Below, piece after piece: positions 1 through 8,143 of a stretch of 25,945 nt of DNA. The translations under genes and the position numbers were made by a program. The notes beneath the pieces were generated by a model. It was not told the origin of the DNA. It saw nothing but the letters and a program-made list of their open reading frames with translations, and did no database searches. The first letter of the stretch is position 1; every line of letters begins with the position of its first letter. Origin of the DNA: Amoebophrya sp. AT5.2 (taxonomy: Eukaryota; Sar; Dinophyceae; Syndiniales; Amoebophryaceae); contig RXOD01004214.1 in NCBI GenBank assembly GCA_005223375.1, positions 1 to 25,945 on the forward strand. The letters are read 5' to 3'.

Positions 1-1134
1 GCCCTGCGAGGACCGTAGCTCGGCTGTCGGAGATATTAAAGCCAAAGCCAAAGGAAAAACCGGAGGCGAAGGAACGAACGCTGCGAGATCGAGAGCTGGT
101 GGCAAAAAAAAACACCAGCTCATGCCGGATGACGACGAGGACTAACAAAACTAACTGTCCCGCGAAAAAACGCTTTTTTTCCAGTTGCTTGGCGGGACGA
201 CAGGAGAGCAAAATGAAAAAAGCAAAGCCATTTTTTTTTTTGGCAGAGTCTAATCTTCAGATGAAGTTGAAGAAAGAAGTGATACGTGCTTCACCGATAT
301 AGAAATCCCATCCGATAGTTTTCCCACAATTTAGCAGGAATACAGGTCATACTTACAACCATGCTACTTCGATCTAGCCACAGAGGCTGCTGCGTCCCTG
401 TGCGCCTTTACTTTGCATTAAGTACTGTGGATCTGGATAGGTCGCTTCTCCTTCGACACAGGCTCTGGCTTTGATCTGTAAGCGTTGCATCGTCTCAGGG
501 TAAAAGTCCTGGAGCAACAACGGATGCGCATGTAAAAGAGGCACAACGTATCGCGCTGTTTCTCGGCTCCCGTTCCCGCCGATGGATTTGCATTAGTTTT
601 GTGATATCGGGGTCCGGTCCCTGCATGTTCATCGACGCGGGTGGCTACTTAATTGGTTTTGACAAGAAGAGCAAGAGCGAGAGCCGGCAAGACGAAGTGG
701 ATTAAGTACCAATCTCAAAGAAGGAGTCGCAAAAAATAAAAAGTCGCAAGATCATCTTGATCTCAAAGTTCATCTGGTTGTGGTTCTATCATGATCCGTC
801 GGGCGTGACTCTTGGAGTTGCCCCTCAGTTCGAGGCCGCCCAGCAAAAATAAACATGATCTGGGATCATGGAAATGGATAAAATAGGAAGTGTCAACACG
901 ACGACAATCTGCACCTCCCACCACTCGACAGGAGCAAGGCCGAGAGCGGATTGTCTAGATTGTACGTACGCGACAGGGACAGGGACAGCTGTAGCGCCTG
1001 ATGAAGATAACGGTAGCGGCTGAGAAGTAGATCATCAGGTAGCAACATGTCCAGGATCAGGCAACCCAAGATCTTCATGTTGACGACATTCATCAACATC
1101 ACGTGTTAACACATCGCCTCGAGCTCGACCGAAG
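1..1134. other. Intergenic / 5' flanking region, no supported gene
   Basis: I see no convincing coding sequence here. It holds short A and T runs (for example around 107-116 and 230-241) and a small perfect hairpin at 854-870, with 7-bp arms and a 3-nt loop. The open frames are short and of low complexity. The last part should be the promoter and 5' UTR of the gene starting at 1135. The first few hundred bases could be the 3' flank of a gene outside the window. Confidence 0.5.
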
Positions 1135-3738
1135 ATGGACGCCTGCGGCTGTGCGTGCGACCACGATGGCGAAGACGCCGAAGACAAGGACGTGCTCTGG
1201 GAAACCGCCCGGGGAAAGAAGAAGACCTTTACTGCTGCGGACACGAACTACATCCTCAGGCACGCAGATAAAAAGAGGAACGTCGCCGCGCACGACAACG
1301 GCCTGGGCATTGTAGTTGACGACGGAGATGATGGTGGGGTGGTCGATCGAGTGCTGAGCGATGTGCTGAGGAAGCAAAGCCACCCACTTCTGGCACGTGC
1401 CGCGGAAGAGCTCGCGGGGAAGCTGCGACAGGCTATGGGTCTTGTTCCAATTGGTGACCTACAGGAGGACCACGTAGACCTTTCTGTTGCGATTCTGGGC
1501 TTGGGCTCCGTGTCGCAGAATCACTCGCCGCAGTACCAGGCCGCACTCTGGCAAAAAGCCACTTCTATACTAAATTCGAGCTGCTACGATGGCAGGGAGG
1601 TGCGGATAATCACCAAAATCTTTGACCCTGCCATGACGACCGTCGACAAGCTAGTCTCACAGAAGCTCGGCAACTGGACTTTCTCCCAAGACCTGGATTT
1701 GCTCGCGCGGGTCTGGGGAGCAGAAGGAGCGGGCGGTTCTGGAGCTGGAGGTCGTGATGACGTTCGAGGACCACCCTGCAGCTTTCCTCCCGGGAATACC
1801 CCCCGTGCCAATAATCAGCTGCTTGTTTTCTACATGCCGCTGTGCACCAAGGACGTGTACAAAAGCGCGGTTTCCATACTCCGCCGGGAGCAGCACGGCG
1901 GCATCCTCGTAGGCAGCGACGTCGTCCAGTGGGGGGACCTCGTGGTCGACGAGAGTGGTCCCACCTCCGACATTGAATCCTCTTTGCAAATTGAGTGTCT
2001 TCGATACTCCAAAAAGGCGGAGAAACAAGCGGCGGAGCGCGGAGAGCAGCAGCTGGGGGTCCATTTTGCCTACGATCTAAGGGTGCAGAGATTCCGCGGA
2101 CGACCCTCGGGGAGAGACCCTCCTCGTGGTCCCTTCCGGGAAGATGAACAAGAGCCACATGAGGAACTACAACCGACGGAGGTCTTCAAGTGGTTGGCCC
2201 GCAACGGGCTAGTGCACCAGAGGGGGCTGGGCTTGGACGACTGGGAGCTGGTGCCGCAAGAACCAGCAGGACGTCGAGACGACCTGAGGACAAAATATTG
2301 TTTTTTGCCCTACCCGACGCCGCTGGGTGCGATGTGGTCTAACTCTGACCTGGGGCGACGCAGCAAGACGAACACACACGACCAGCAAGAGGACGAAACA
2401 GCAAGACCACATAGGGCCGACGAACCGCGAGACCTTCGTGCCCTGCTCCCGCCAGTGGGCACGCCGGTGTGGCTCGATAGAAAGTCCCTCCAGCAGGACG
2501 GCCGATCGGAGGTTACGGAAGTGCAATTCGGACTTCCGAGTACGCAGAAACTGCTGGACCGGTACTGCCGGTGCGCTCCGGCCGACAACTCCGAGTTCGT
2601 GGTCGGCCAAGCGCGACTAGCGAACTCCCTTTCAACATCCGTGGAAGTAAATGTAGAAGACCGGCGCGCGACAGTGGTCTTTCTCTCGCGCCGTCGTGAA
2701 GGGGCGAAGATCTTCCCGCAGCGAGTGGCCGCTGGTGCGTTGTGTGACAGTAGAACTACACCTCTTCAGGGCTCCGATGAATTTACCCTCGGCCCGCTGT
2801 TTGGGGAAAGACGGCGCGACAGTTTAGAGTTGTGCACAACAAGTGGCGGATCGGTTGCGACGGACCAGCTGGAGAAAAAACTGAAGCTCATCAGAGCGCT
2901 GCGCGTGCGGTATCGGGATCTCTTTGTGAAGACAGCAGGCCGCCCTCCAGTGCTCCCGCCGGCATCGCCTACTAGAAACCGTTTTTCCGAATCCGAAGCC
3001 GAACATCTCCGTCGAACTCCTCCCGTTGTTTACCTCACCCACGACACGGACCGCTTCCGGCAGATCTGCGCCATGCTGGTCGAGCCAGGGTATGAGAACG
3101 TTCTGGAAATCGGCTGCAGCACGGGTTTGACCACGGAACAAATGCTTCACCAAAAACCACATTCCCTGCTCGCGGTGGACATCGCGGGGGAGATGGTGGA
3201 CAGAACGCAGATGAAAATGAACGACTTCATTGCCAAAAACAAATGGGTCGATAACGATATCCGAGGTTGTGATCATTCGCAAGAGTCGTCTAGTTCGAGT
3301 TCAGCGTCAGATCGTGGACATCAGCAAAGGCTCGGCGGCCCGGATCCCGGGGGAACGAGGACCACTACAGCAACAAGAAAGTTAAAGTACCGCGCTGAGG
3401 TGTGCGATGTTTTTCTGACTGAAAGTAAGAGAAACCGTAGAACTACTACGCTCGAGGAGCTCGTGCGCCAGCACTTCGCCGTCGACGGCGTGGGCATCGC
3501 TTCGGGCGGCCGCGTGGACATCGCTTCGGGCCGCGGTGTGACGATGGTGACGGTCGACATTGGGGGTAGCCGGTCAAAGAACGACGTCTTGGTATTGCTG
3601 CAAAAGTTGGAGAACACCTTGTTTTTGGAGTTGTGTCCTGAACTGGAGGTGGTGGTTGTGAAGTGCGAGGAAATGTTCGCAAACGCCTTTCCGGACCACG
3701 TATGTCTCAAACGAAGGAAGAAGCAAGAGATCGATTGA
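1135..3738 (+). CDS. SRR1-domain and SAM-dependent methyltransferase fusion protein
   Basis: This is an 867-residue open frame without introns. The ATG sits in a good eukaryotic context (GAAG-ATG-G). Residues about 113-270 read like an SRR1 domain (family of plant SENSITIVITY TO RED LIGHT REDUCED 1): a beta strand with VAILGLGSVSQNHSPQYQAA, then IFDPAMTTVDK, then LVFYMPLCTKDVYKSAV and GGILVGSDVVQW. These match the family's 'LGLGS..yQ', 'DP.ft..e', 'fyMPHC' and 'vliGNsf' blocks. Near residues 656-664 a class I methyltransferase motif I appears (VLEIGCSTG), followed by the acidic motif II region (AVDIAGEMVD). A further motif (VTVDIGGSRSK) lies near residue 800. The linker of about 380 residues is poorly conserved and charged. 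SRR1 proteins are linked to circadian regulation in plants and heme regulation in animals. The methyl acceptor cannot be told from sequence. Domain calls are from pattern recognition only. Confidence 0.82.
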   Translation: MDACGCACDHDGEDAEDKDVLWETARGKKKTFTAADTNYILRHADKKRNVAAHDNGLGIVVDDGDDGGVVDRVLSDVLRKQSHPLLARAAEELAGKLRQAMGLVPIGDLQEDHVDLSVAILGLGSVSQNHSPQYQAALWQKATSILNSSCYDGREVRIITKIFDPAMTTVDKLVSQKLGNWTFSQDLDLLARVWGAEGAGGSGAGGRDDVRGPPCSFPPGNTPRANNQLLVFYMPLCTKDVYKSAVSILRREQHGGILVGSDVVQWGDLVVDESGPTSDIESSLQIECLRYSKKAEKQAAERGEQQLGVHFAYDLRVQRFRGRPSGRDPPRGPFREDEQEPHEELQPTEVFKWLARNGLVHQRGLGLDDWELVPQEPAGRRDDLRTKYCFLPYPTPLGAMWSNSDLGRRSKTNTHDQQEDETARPHRADEPRDLRALLPPVGTPVWLDRKSLQQDGRSEVTEVQFGLPSTQKLLDRYCRCAPADNSEFVVGQARLANSLSTSVEVNVEDRRATVVFLSRRREGAKIFPQRVAAGALCDSRTTPLQGSDEFTLGPLFGERRRDSLELCTTSGGSVATDQLEKKLKLIRALRVRYRDLFVKTAGRPPVLPPASPTRNRFSESEAEHLRRTPPVVYLTHDTDRFRQICAMLVEPGYENVLEIGCSTGLTTEQMLHQKPHSLLAVDIAGEMVDRTQMKMNDFIAKNKWVDNDIRGCDHSQESSSSSSASDRGHQQRLGGPDPGGTRTTTATRKLKYRAEVCDVFLTESKRNRRTTTLEELVRQHFAVDGVGIASGGRVDIASGRGVTMVTVDIGGSRSKNDVLVLLQKLENTLFLELCPELEVVVVKCEEMFANAFPDHVCLKRRKKQEID

Positions 3739-3767
3739 TTGATTTTTGATTGATTGATCGATTGAAC
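3729..3767. repeat. GATT-rich simple repeat at the 3' end of the SRR1-methyltransferase gene
   Basis: GATT and GATC tetranucleotides repeat across the stop codon and into the 3' flank. The last codons of the gene are therefore made from repeat sequence. It is a microsatellite with no evident function. Confidence 0.7.
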
Positions 3768-3948
3768 CCAGCGATTCGATAGACCTAGAGCCGGTGTTGG
3801 TGTAGCTATCAGGCAATTTCGCAGCGCATGGTCGTGTTCAAATTCCTCTTCAATTGATCGCGTCAGTTCGTTCATCGGATCCATCTTCGCAGTTCATCTC
3901 TCAATCCCCACCGATTATACGTCGGAGAATCAATCCGTTCTTCCAGCT

Positions 3949-4320
3949 ATGTCAGGCCAGAAGAAGTTCGGAAACCTAAAACAGAACCGTGAACACGCTA
4001 TGTCGGAGTTCAGAATTCACCGCGTTCGCATTCATCAGGAATCGACTATTTCATATCTATCAAATATTGCTTCAAGTTCAATCGGGATGCAACTTTTCCA
4101 GGCCATCTGTCTTCTTACGTAGTTTATATCCAAATTTGCTATCATTTAAACCTTCGGAGGAACAAATCGAATTTCCACGGAAGAGCTTGAGCTGGACTTC
4201 AAGACGCCTTTTGTCGTGTACGATCATCTCCAAGACGCAAAAAAAAAAACTTTTATTTTTACCACCCTGTTCAAGCAGCTAGCACACTTCAACTACAGGC
4301 GTTGCTCGTGTCCAGGGTGA
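3949..4320 (+). CDS. Possible small two-exon gene of unknown function
   Basis: An ATG at 3949 opens a frame beginning MSGQKKFGNLKQ that runs 57 codons to a TAG. The same frame reopens downstream with TEELELDFKTPFVVYDHLQD and ends FKQLAHFNYRRCSCPG before a TGA at 4318-4320. Both segments have the composition of real protein. A GT-AG intron at 4076-4159 (84 bp, phase 1) would remove both stops and join them in frame. A confirmed-looking intron at 21304-21387 has the same length. I do not recognise the protein (about 95 residues). The second exon crosses an 11-A run, so a sequencing indel could matter. It lies between two + strand genes in the same orientation. The gene could be spurious. Confidence 0.35.
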
Positions 4321-4742
4321 AGGTGACATAGCTCTCACGGGCGTGTAATAATTTCAACTACATCACAGTCGCTCACTTGTGATCGACGACGCCGCCACCA
4401 TTATTTGCGACGACCACGTCGACAGGAGCTATCTCTACTACCCATCGATCGACCAATCGCAATCCCACTCCTGGTCGCACATCAGTGGAGCCAATACTAC
4501 TAACTTAGCACTAGGCCCGGGCCAGGGGTCGCTCTCGCTACGGGTACCGGTACTTCATACTAGACAGCCTTGTTTTGTCGCTTAAAAAAACTACAAAGTC
4601 GCGAAAAAAAGGCTCTATTGATTCGCGGCTCCGCGGCGTCGGGTCCCTCTCCGTCGGCAAGAAGCGGAGCTGTCACTCAGTCGGCAAGAAGCGGAGCTGT
4701 CAGGTACGGCAAGACTCGGTGGTTCGCTCCACCGCCATCAAG
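4321..4742. other. Intergenic region and 5' UTR of the SET-domain gene
   Basis: No gene is supported here. The frame that continues into the SET gene stays open from 4575, but it has no ATG before 4743. It contains a 27-bp tandem repeat, so I treat it as 5' UTR. Confidence 0.45.
4653..4702. repeat. 27-bp tandem repeat, two units
   Basis: The 23-bp stretch starting GTCGGCAAGAAGCGGAGC occurs at 4653-4675 and again identically at 4680-4702, separated by CTCA (period 27). It lies about 40 bp before the proposed ATG of the SET gene. If translated it would give a basic 9-residue repeat, VGKKRSCxx. Confidence 0.9.
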
Positions 4743-7700
4743 ATGGGTGCGCAAAGCGGCCAGAAGAACCGGCTGCATAGGGGGCCACCAGCAGGTATTA
4801 CCTCCGCCGACCAAGAAAATGAGCATCGAATAAAATCCTCCTCCTGCCCATCGCGGTGCGCGGGGCGGTGCGCCGCCACGGTGTTTAGCTCCAGCTACCT
4901 TCTCGGGTTGGTGTCGGTGCTTGTTCCGGTACTATTCGTGCAGTACCAACACGTGCTCACGCCAAAGCTGAAAAAGTTCGTGAATGGGAAGATGTGCGAC
5001 TGGGGGCTGCGAAAACACTGCAACAACCCCAAGGACTGGCTGCGAATAACCGTGGACTCGCCAGATAAAAAGGTATTTATTTGAGTCCACCGCCATCCGC
5101 AGCTCGTCCTGCTCGAGATTTTTGATAAAAAGCCTATAGTTGTAGCAGCTCTTGTTCTCAAGAACCGATCGATCAATCACTCAAACTCCAAGGCGAAAGG
5201 CTCCTCCAAGCAGCCTTCTCCTGCTGTCGCTATACATGTACATACAACATTTAGAGCACCAGATCTACGTACTTTTGAAGCCCCAAGGACTCGGAAGGTC
5301 CAGGGTTATCCGCATCCAGTCCTTGGGGGTGTGACTGCAACAACCCCAAGGACTGGCTGCGAATAACCGTGGACTCGCCAGATAAAAAGGTACTTATTAG
5401 GCCGAGCTATGCCTATGTCCATGCCAGATGACTATACGCAAAAAACCCACCACCATGATCGGATATGTAATTCAATTTCCATCGCTCTCTCGACAACAAC
5501 AGATCGCCACCCTCGCGAAGTTTTTGAAGAACGACTGCAAAGCGACCGGGCTGGAGAATATTTACATCGGGTACTTTCCGAAGGGACCGGACCAGACTTA
5601 CACCGGAACCATGCTCGAAAAAATGCATTGTAGCTATAGAAGGCGCATCTTTACAAATAAACGGGAATTGGGGACGCCCCCTTATTTACTTTGGCCCGTA
5701 GTTCATTGTGGGTGTTTTTTGGCCTCATCCAAAGGGCGCGCTGCCACCAGAACAGCGCGGGCTGATGGGAGAAACTGAAAAGCTACTAGCACCTCGCTGA
5801 GTACCTCCGGCTGCTGTAGCCTCCTTCCTAGTGTCGATTCCTGCCGGCCTCCTCCCGTCCAGCTGTTTTGTGGTCTTTCCCCTCTACTCCAGAATGGCTC
5901 GTCTCCCGGTGCCCCGACACCCTTTTTTCCCAACACATCGGGTCGCTCGTTGCGTCTGAGTCTAGTTCTACAAGATGTGTCTAAAAAACAATGCATTTTT
6001 TCGACCTGTAACACACGCCCGTGCGAGGTATCGGGTTCGCCAGGCCGATGAGAAAAAACAGCTATTTTCTCTGCGTTCCAAACACCTGTTGGTTTGGCCC
6101 GCAGAACATACCCAAGCGGTATCCTCAGCTCCTAACCGAAAAATACCCGGAGGTATCAGATGAATTAGAAGATGATATCATATAGCCACCTGCCTCTTAC
6201 GTTTACGACGCGACCTCGACTCACTTATGTTGTGTAGTTTAGGGCTAGTCCGTGGTCGAGAGGCGGCGGTGGCAATCTGGGCGTCATCGGAGGAGCTGGC
6301 GGGGGATACCGGCACCGGGCAGCACTACAAAGAGTGCAAGATGGAGATCCGAAATGCGCGAAATCTCATGTGTCGTTTCGTCAACCTGTCAGGTATGGGC
6401 TTCGCGCGATCGCTGGCAAAAGACACACACTTCGTCTGCGTACCAAAAAAATGCTGGCTGGGAGAGCCAAATCTGCCGGACAGATTTCGCGTCGGCCTGA
6501 AACAAAAATACCCAGAGGTGCCGATGATCCATCTTCCTTGGTTCCGATCCTAAAAAAACTCTGCGTTCCGGAGAGCCATCGTGGGAAGCCACGCGCCATC
6601 GCCACTGCCCGCCACTGCCACATCTATTTCTACTAAACCGTTGGAAAAATGATCATTTGTGTTTGAATTTTCTTCTCCCCAACATGGCGATCGGTTCGAT
6701 TATTTTCACGCCCCCTACTCACATACAAAACAACAGCAATGCGACACCATCCAGTACGTGATGGCGCACTGGGTCGCGGACGAGCTGCGGAAGGGTGAGG
6801 AGAGCTTCTGGAAGCCTTATTTGGACTCCATACCCCCTCGCTCCGAGTACGAAATGTACCACCCTGCGTTCTGGAAGTCGTCCGGCGAGCGCTTCCGAAA
6901 AGAGTGCGTGGAAAGAAACAACGGGGACGCGACGCAGTGTCCGGAAGTGTGGGACGCCGCGGGGGACGGCAGCCACCTGTGGAACCTCTGGTTCGGGTGG
7001 GTCAGCGACTGCTATAAAAAGTACTAACTCCTTTTATATTTTTTCTCCATCTCCTTTGCTTTTATTACTCAATCGCTATCTTCTTCGATAACCAAATCCC
7101 CATCGCTCCATCCATCGCATACGCATAATTGTGATGGCGAACCTTGCAGGTACTTGATTGAGTACACCGCGGGTCGTTGGGAGGTTCCGGCGGACGAACC
7201 CGGCAGGTCCCGGATTATCGACCGGCCCCTCACCGAGGAGGAGGTTCACTTCGGCTACGTCCTCACCATGACAAGGGACTTCGAGGGCGTCGGGAATCTG
7301 CCGCTGATAGTTAAGGCTTGTTGAAATGTTGAAAAAAGTCGCAGGAGGAGTACAATTCCCATCAGTACTGGTCAGCCGTTCAGGTCCAGGGATGTATATT
7401 AGGCTTTCTGAGAGTGCTGGTGGTTCTTCTTGCTGTTTAGCTCTTGTCCTCTGCAGGGACTAGGATCAACAGGGCGGGGGTTTTTTAGATGTGGCGTATG
7501 TATTGGGAGGGTATGCTAGTATCAGTATGCCCTCCACCGAGAAGGCTGCGGCTTCTTCGATGTCGATGGTTCCCATCGCCCAGCATACCGCACAGACATC
7601 AGAAGCCAGTACCTACCTGGGTTTTTTCAGCCTCTAACACAGACCTGCCCAACACGCAGGAGGAGTACAATTCCCACCAATACTGGTTCGACGAGAACAA

Positions 7701-8143
7701 GCAGAGTTTTTGTTTGCTCAACGAAAAAGCCGTGAGGAGGGGGGACGAGGTGAACGTGAATTACGCGCAAAACACAAAAAACCCCTTCATGATGTTCGCG
7801 CAATACGGATTCGCGCTCGACAAAAAGTACCACGCGCCGTACGGATTTTCCAGCGCGAGATGCACCGGTATCTATTGTGATAATTTTGCACTTGATGTTT
7901 TAAATTTAAATGTAGATGTAGATGTACTTGATGTTGATTGTTCTCACACATCACTCGCTCCTGCATCTGCTGACACCTTTCGCTTTCTCGCCAGGCCTCG
8001 GCGACAGCGACATGGTCCACGAGAAGCAGAATCCGGTGGCGGAGAACTGGAGCCACTTTTCCAAACGCTTCTGCAGCGATGCCGAGATGGAGAAACTTCG
8101 TCTGGAGGAGGAGGGCATCACGGACCACGAGGATGAGTTGTAA
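4743..8143 (+). CDS. SET-domain protein methyltransferase (SETD3/Rubisco LSMT-like), membrane-anchored, multi-exon
   Basis: Proposed exons are 4743-5072, 5503-5629, 6028-6152 or 6393-6517, 6737-7020, 7150-7319, 7631-7867 and 7995-8143. All phases agree and give about 473 residues. Exon 1 has a basic N-terminus and a hydrophobic segment (residues about 46-68, YLLGLVSVLVPVLFVQY), so a type II signal anchor is likely. SET blocks follow in order: GMGFARSLAKDTHFVCVP (the family's GxGxxA...VP), a helical VADELRKGEESFWKPYLDSI (family 'E...g..SfW.pYi..LP'), RPLTEEEVHFGYVLTMTRDF, then DLPN, then GDEVNVNYAQ and FMMFAQYGF (family 'GeEv.inYg...N...l..YGF'). The usual Asn-His pair reads Asn-Thr (DLPNT). 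The protein ends DHEDEL, resembling an ER-retention signal. The substrate is unknown. The 6028 and 6393 exons look mutually exclusive. The boundaries at 5629 and 7319 are the least certain. Confidence 0.72.
5017..5081 (+). repeat. Direct repeat copy A: end of SET-gene exon 1 plus donor
   Basis: This 65-bp tract matches 5334-5398 at 64 of 65 positions; the first 59 bp are identical. It covers the exon 1 end encoding NNPKDWLRITVDSPDKK and the splice donor AAG|GTATTT at 5073. The single difference is at donor position +4. Confidence 0.95.
5038..5104. repeat. Inverted repeat spanning the exon 1 donor of the SET gene
   Basis: Positions 5083-5104 are a degraded reverse complement of 5038-5059 (17 of 22 positions, the first eight perfect: GTGGACTC and GAGTCCAC). 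The arms would put the donor AAG|GT in a 23-nt loop. The intronic arm looks derived from the exon sequence. Confidence 0.7.
5293..5379. repeat. Inverted repeat next to exon copy B
   Basis: Positions 5293-5331 match the reverse complement of 5341-5379 at 32 of 39 positions, with a 9-nt gap. The left arm is an inverted copy of exon 1 coding sequence. Just upstream, 5281-5291 (CCCCAAGGACT) is a further forward fragment that pairs perfectly with 5318-5328. Confidence 0.8.
5334..5398 (+). repeat. Direct repeat copy B of the SET exon 1 end
   Basis: This is the second copy of 5017-5081, offset 317 bp. It keeps AAG|GT at 5388-5391 at the same codon. Splicing from 5073 to this AG removes exactly 317 bp and leaves one copy. 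The AG followed directly by GTACTT could also act as a zero-length recursive splice site before the next exon. Confidence 0.95.
6028..6152 (+). repeat. Alternative SET exon, copy X (125 nt)
   Basis: Bounded by AG before and GT after (GAG|GTATCAG), it enters in phase 1 and leaves in phase 0. It encodes 41 residues beginning IGFARPMRKNSYFLCVP and ending LLTEKYPE. This is the GxGxxA...VP block at the start of the SET domain. Upstream of the acceptor the related frame contains stop codons, so the coding copy begins at or near here. It aligns without gaps to 6393-6517. Confidence 0.75.
6393..6517 (+). repeat. Alternative SET exon, copy Y (125 nt)
   Basis: It has the same length, entry phase, exit phase and flanking AG/GT as 6028-6152, 365 bp downstream. 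It encodes MGFARSLAKDTHFVCVP ... GLKQKYPE, identical to copy X at 20 of 41 residues without gaps. The donor is GAG|GTGCCG. The frame upstream stays open, so this exon could start earlier. Confidence 0.75.
7021..7149 (+). other. Intron of the SET gene flanked by a GTACT direct repeat
   Basis: The exon ends ...TATAAAAA, followed by GTACTAACTC. The acceptor is TTGCAG, followed by GTACTTG. Removing 7021-7149 (129 bp, phase 2) joins SDCYK to KYLIEYTAGRWEV in frame. GTACT occurs at both exon-intron boundaries, as expected of a 5-bp target duplication, though five bases can match by chance. Confidence 0.7.
7340..7372 (+). repeat. 33-bp intronic copy of a SET exon segment
   Basis: It matches 7655-7687 with two mismatches (offset 315 bp). 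It contains AG, then 26 nt, then GT, and encodes QEEYNSHQYW. Both differences from the exon copy are synonymous (CAT/CAC His, CAG/CAA Gln). It lies about 20 bp inside the intron after the proposed donor at 7320. Confidence 0.9.
7655..7687 (+). repeat. Exonic copy of the 33-bp repeat
   Basis: This is the partner of 7340-7372. It lies inside the SET exon that begins after TTTTTTCAG at 7630 and encodes the segment just after the DLPN motif. Confidence 0.9.
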
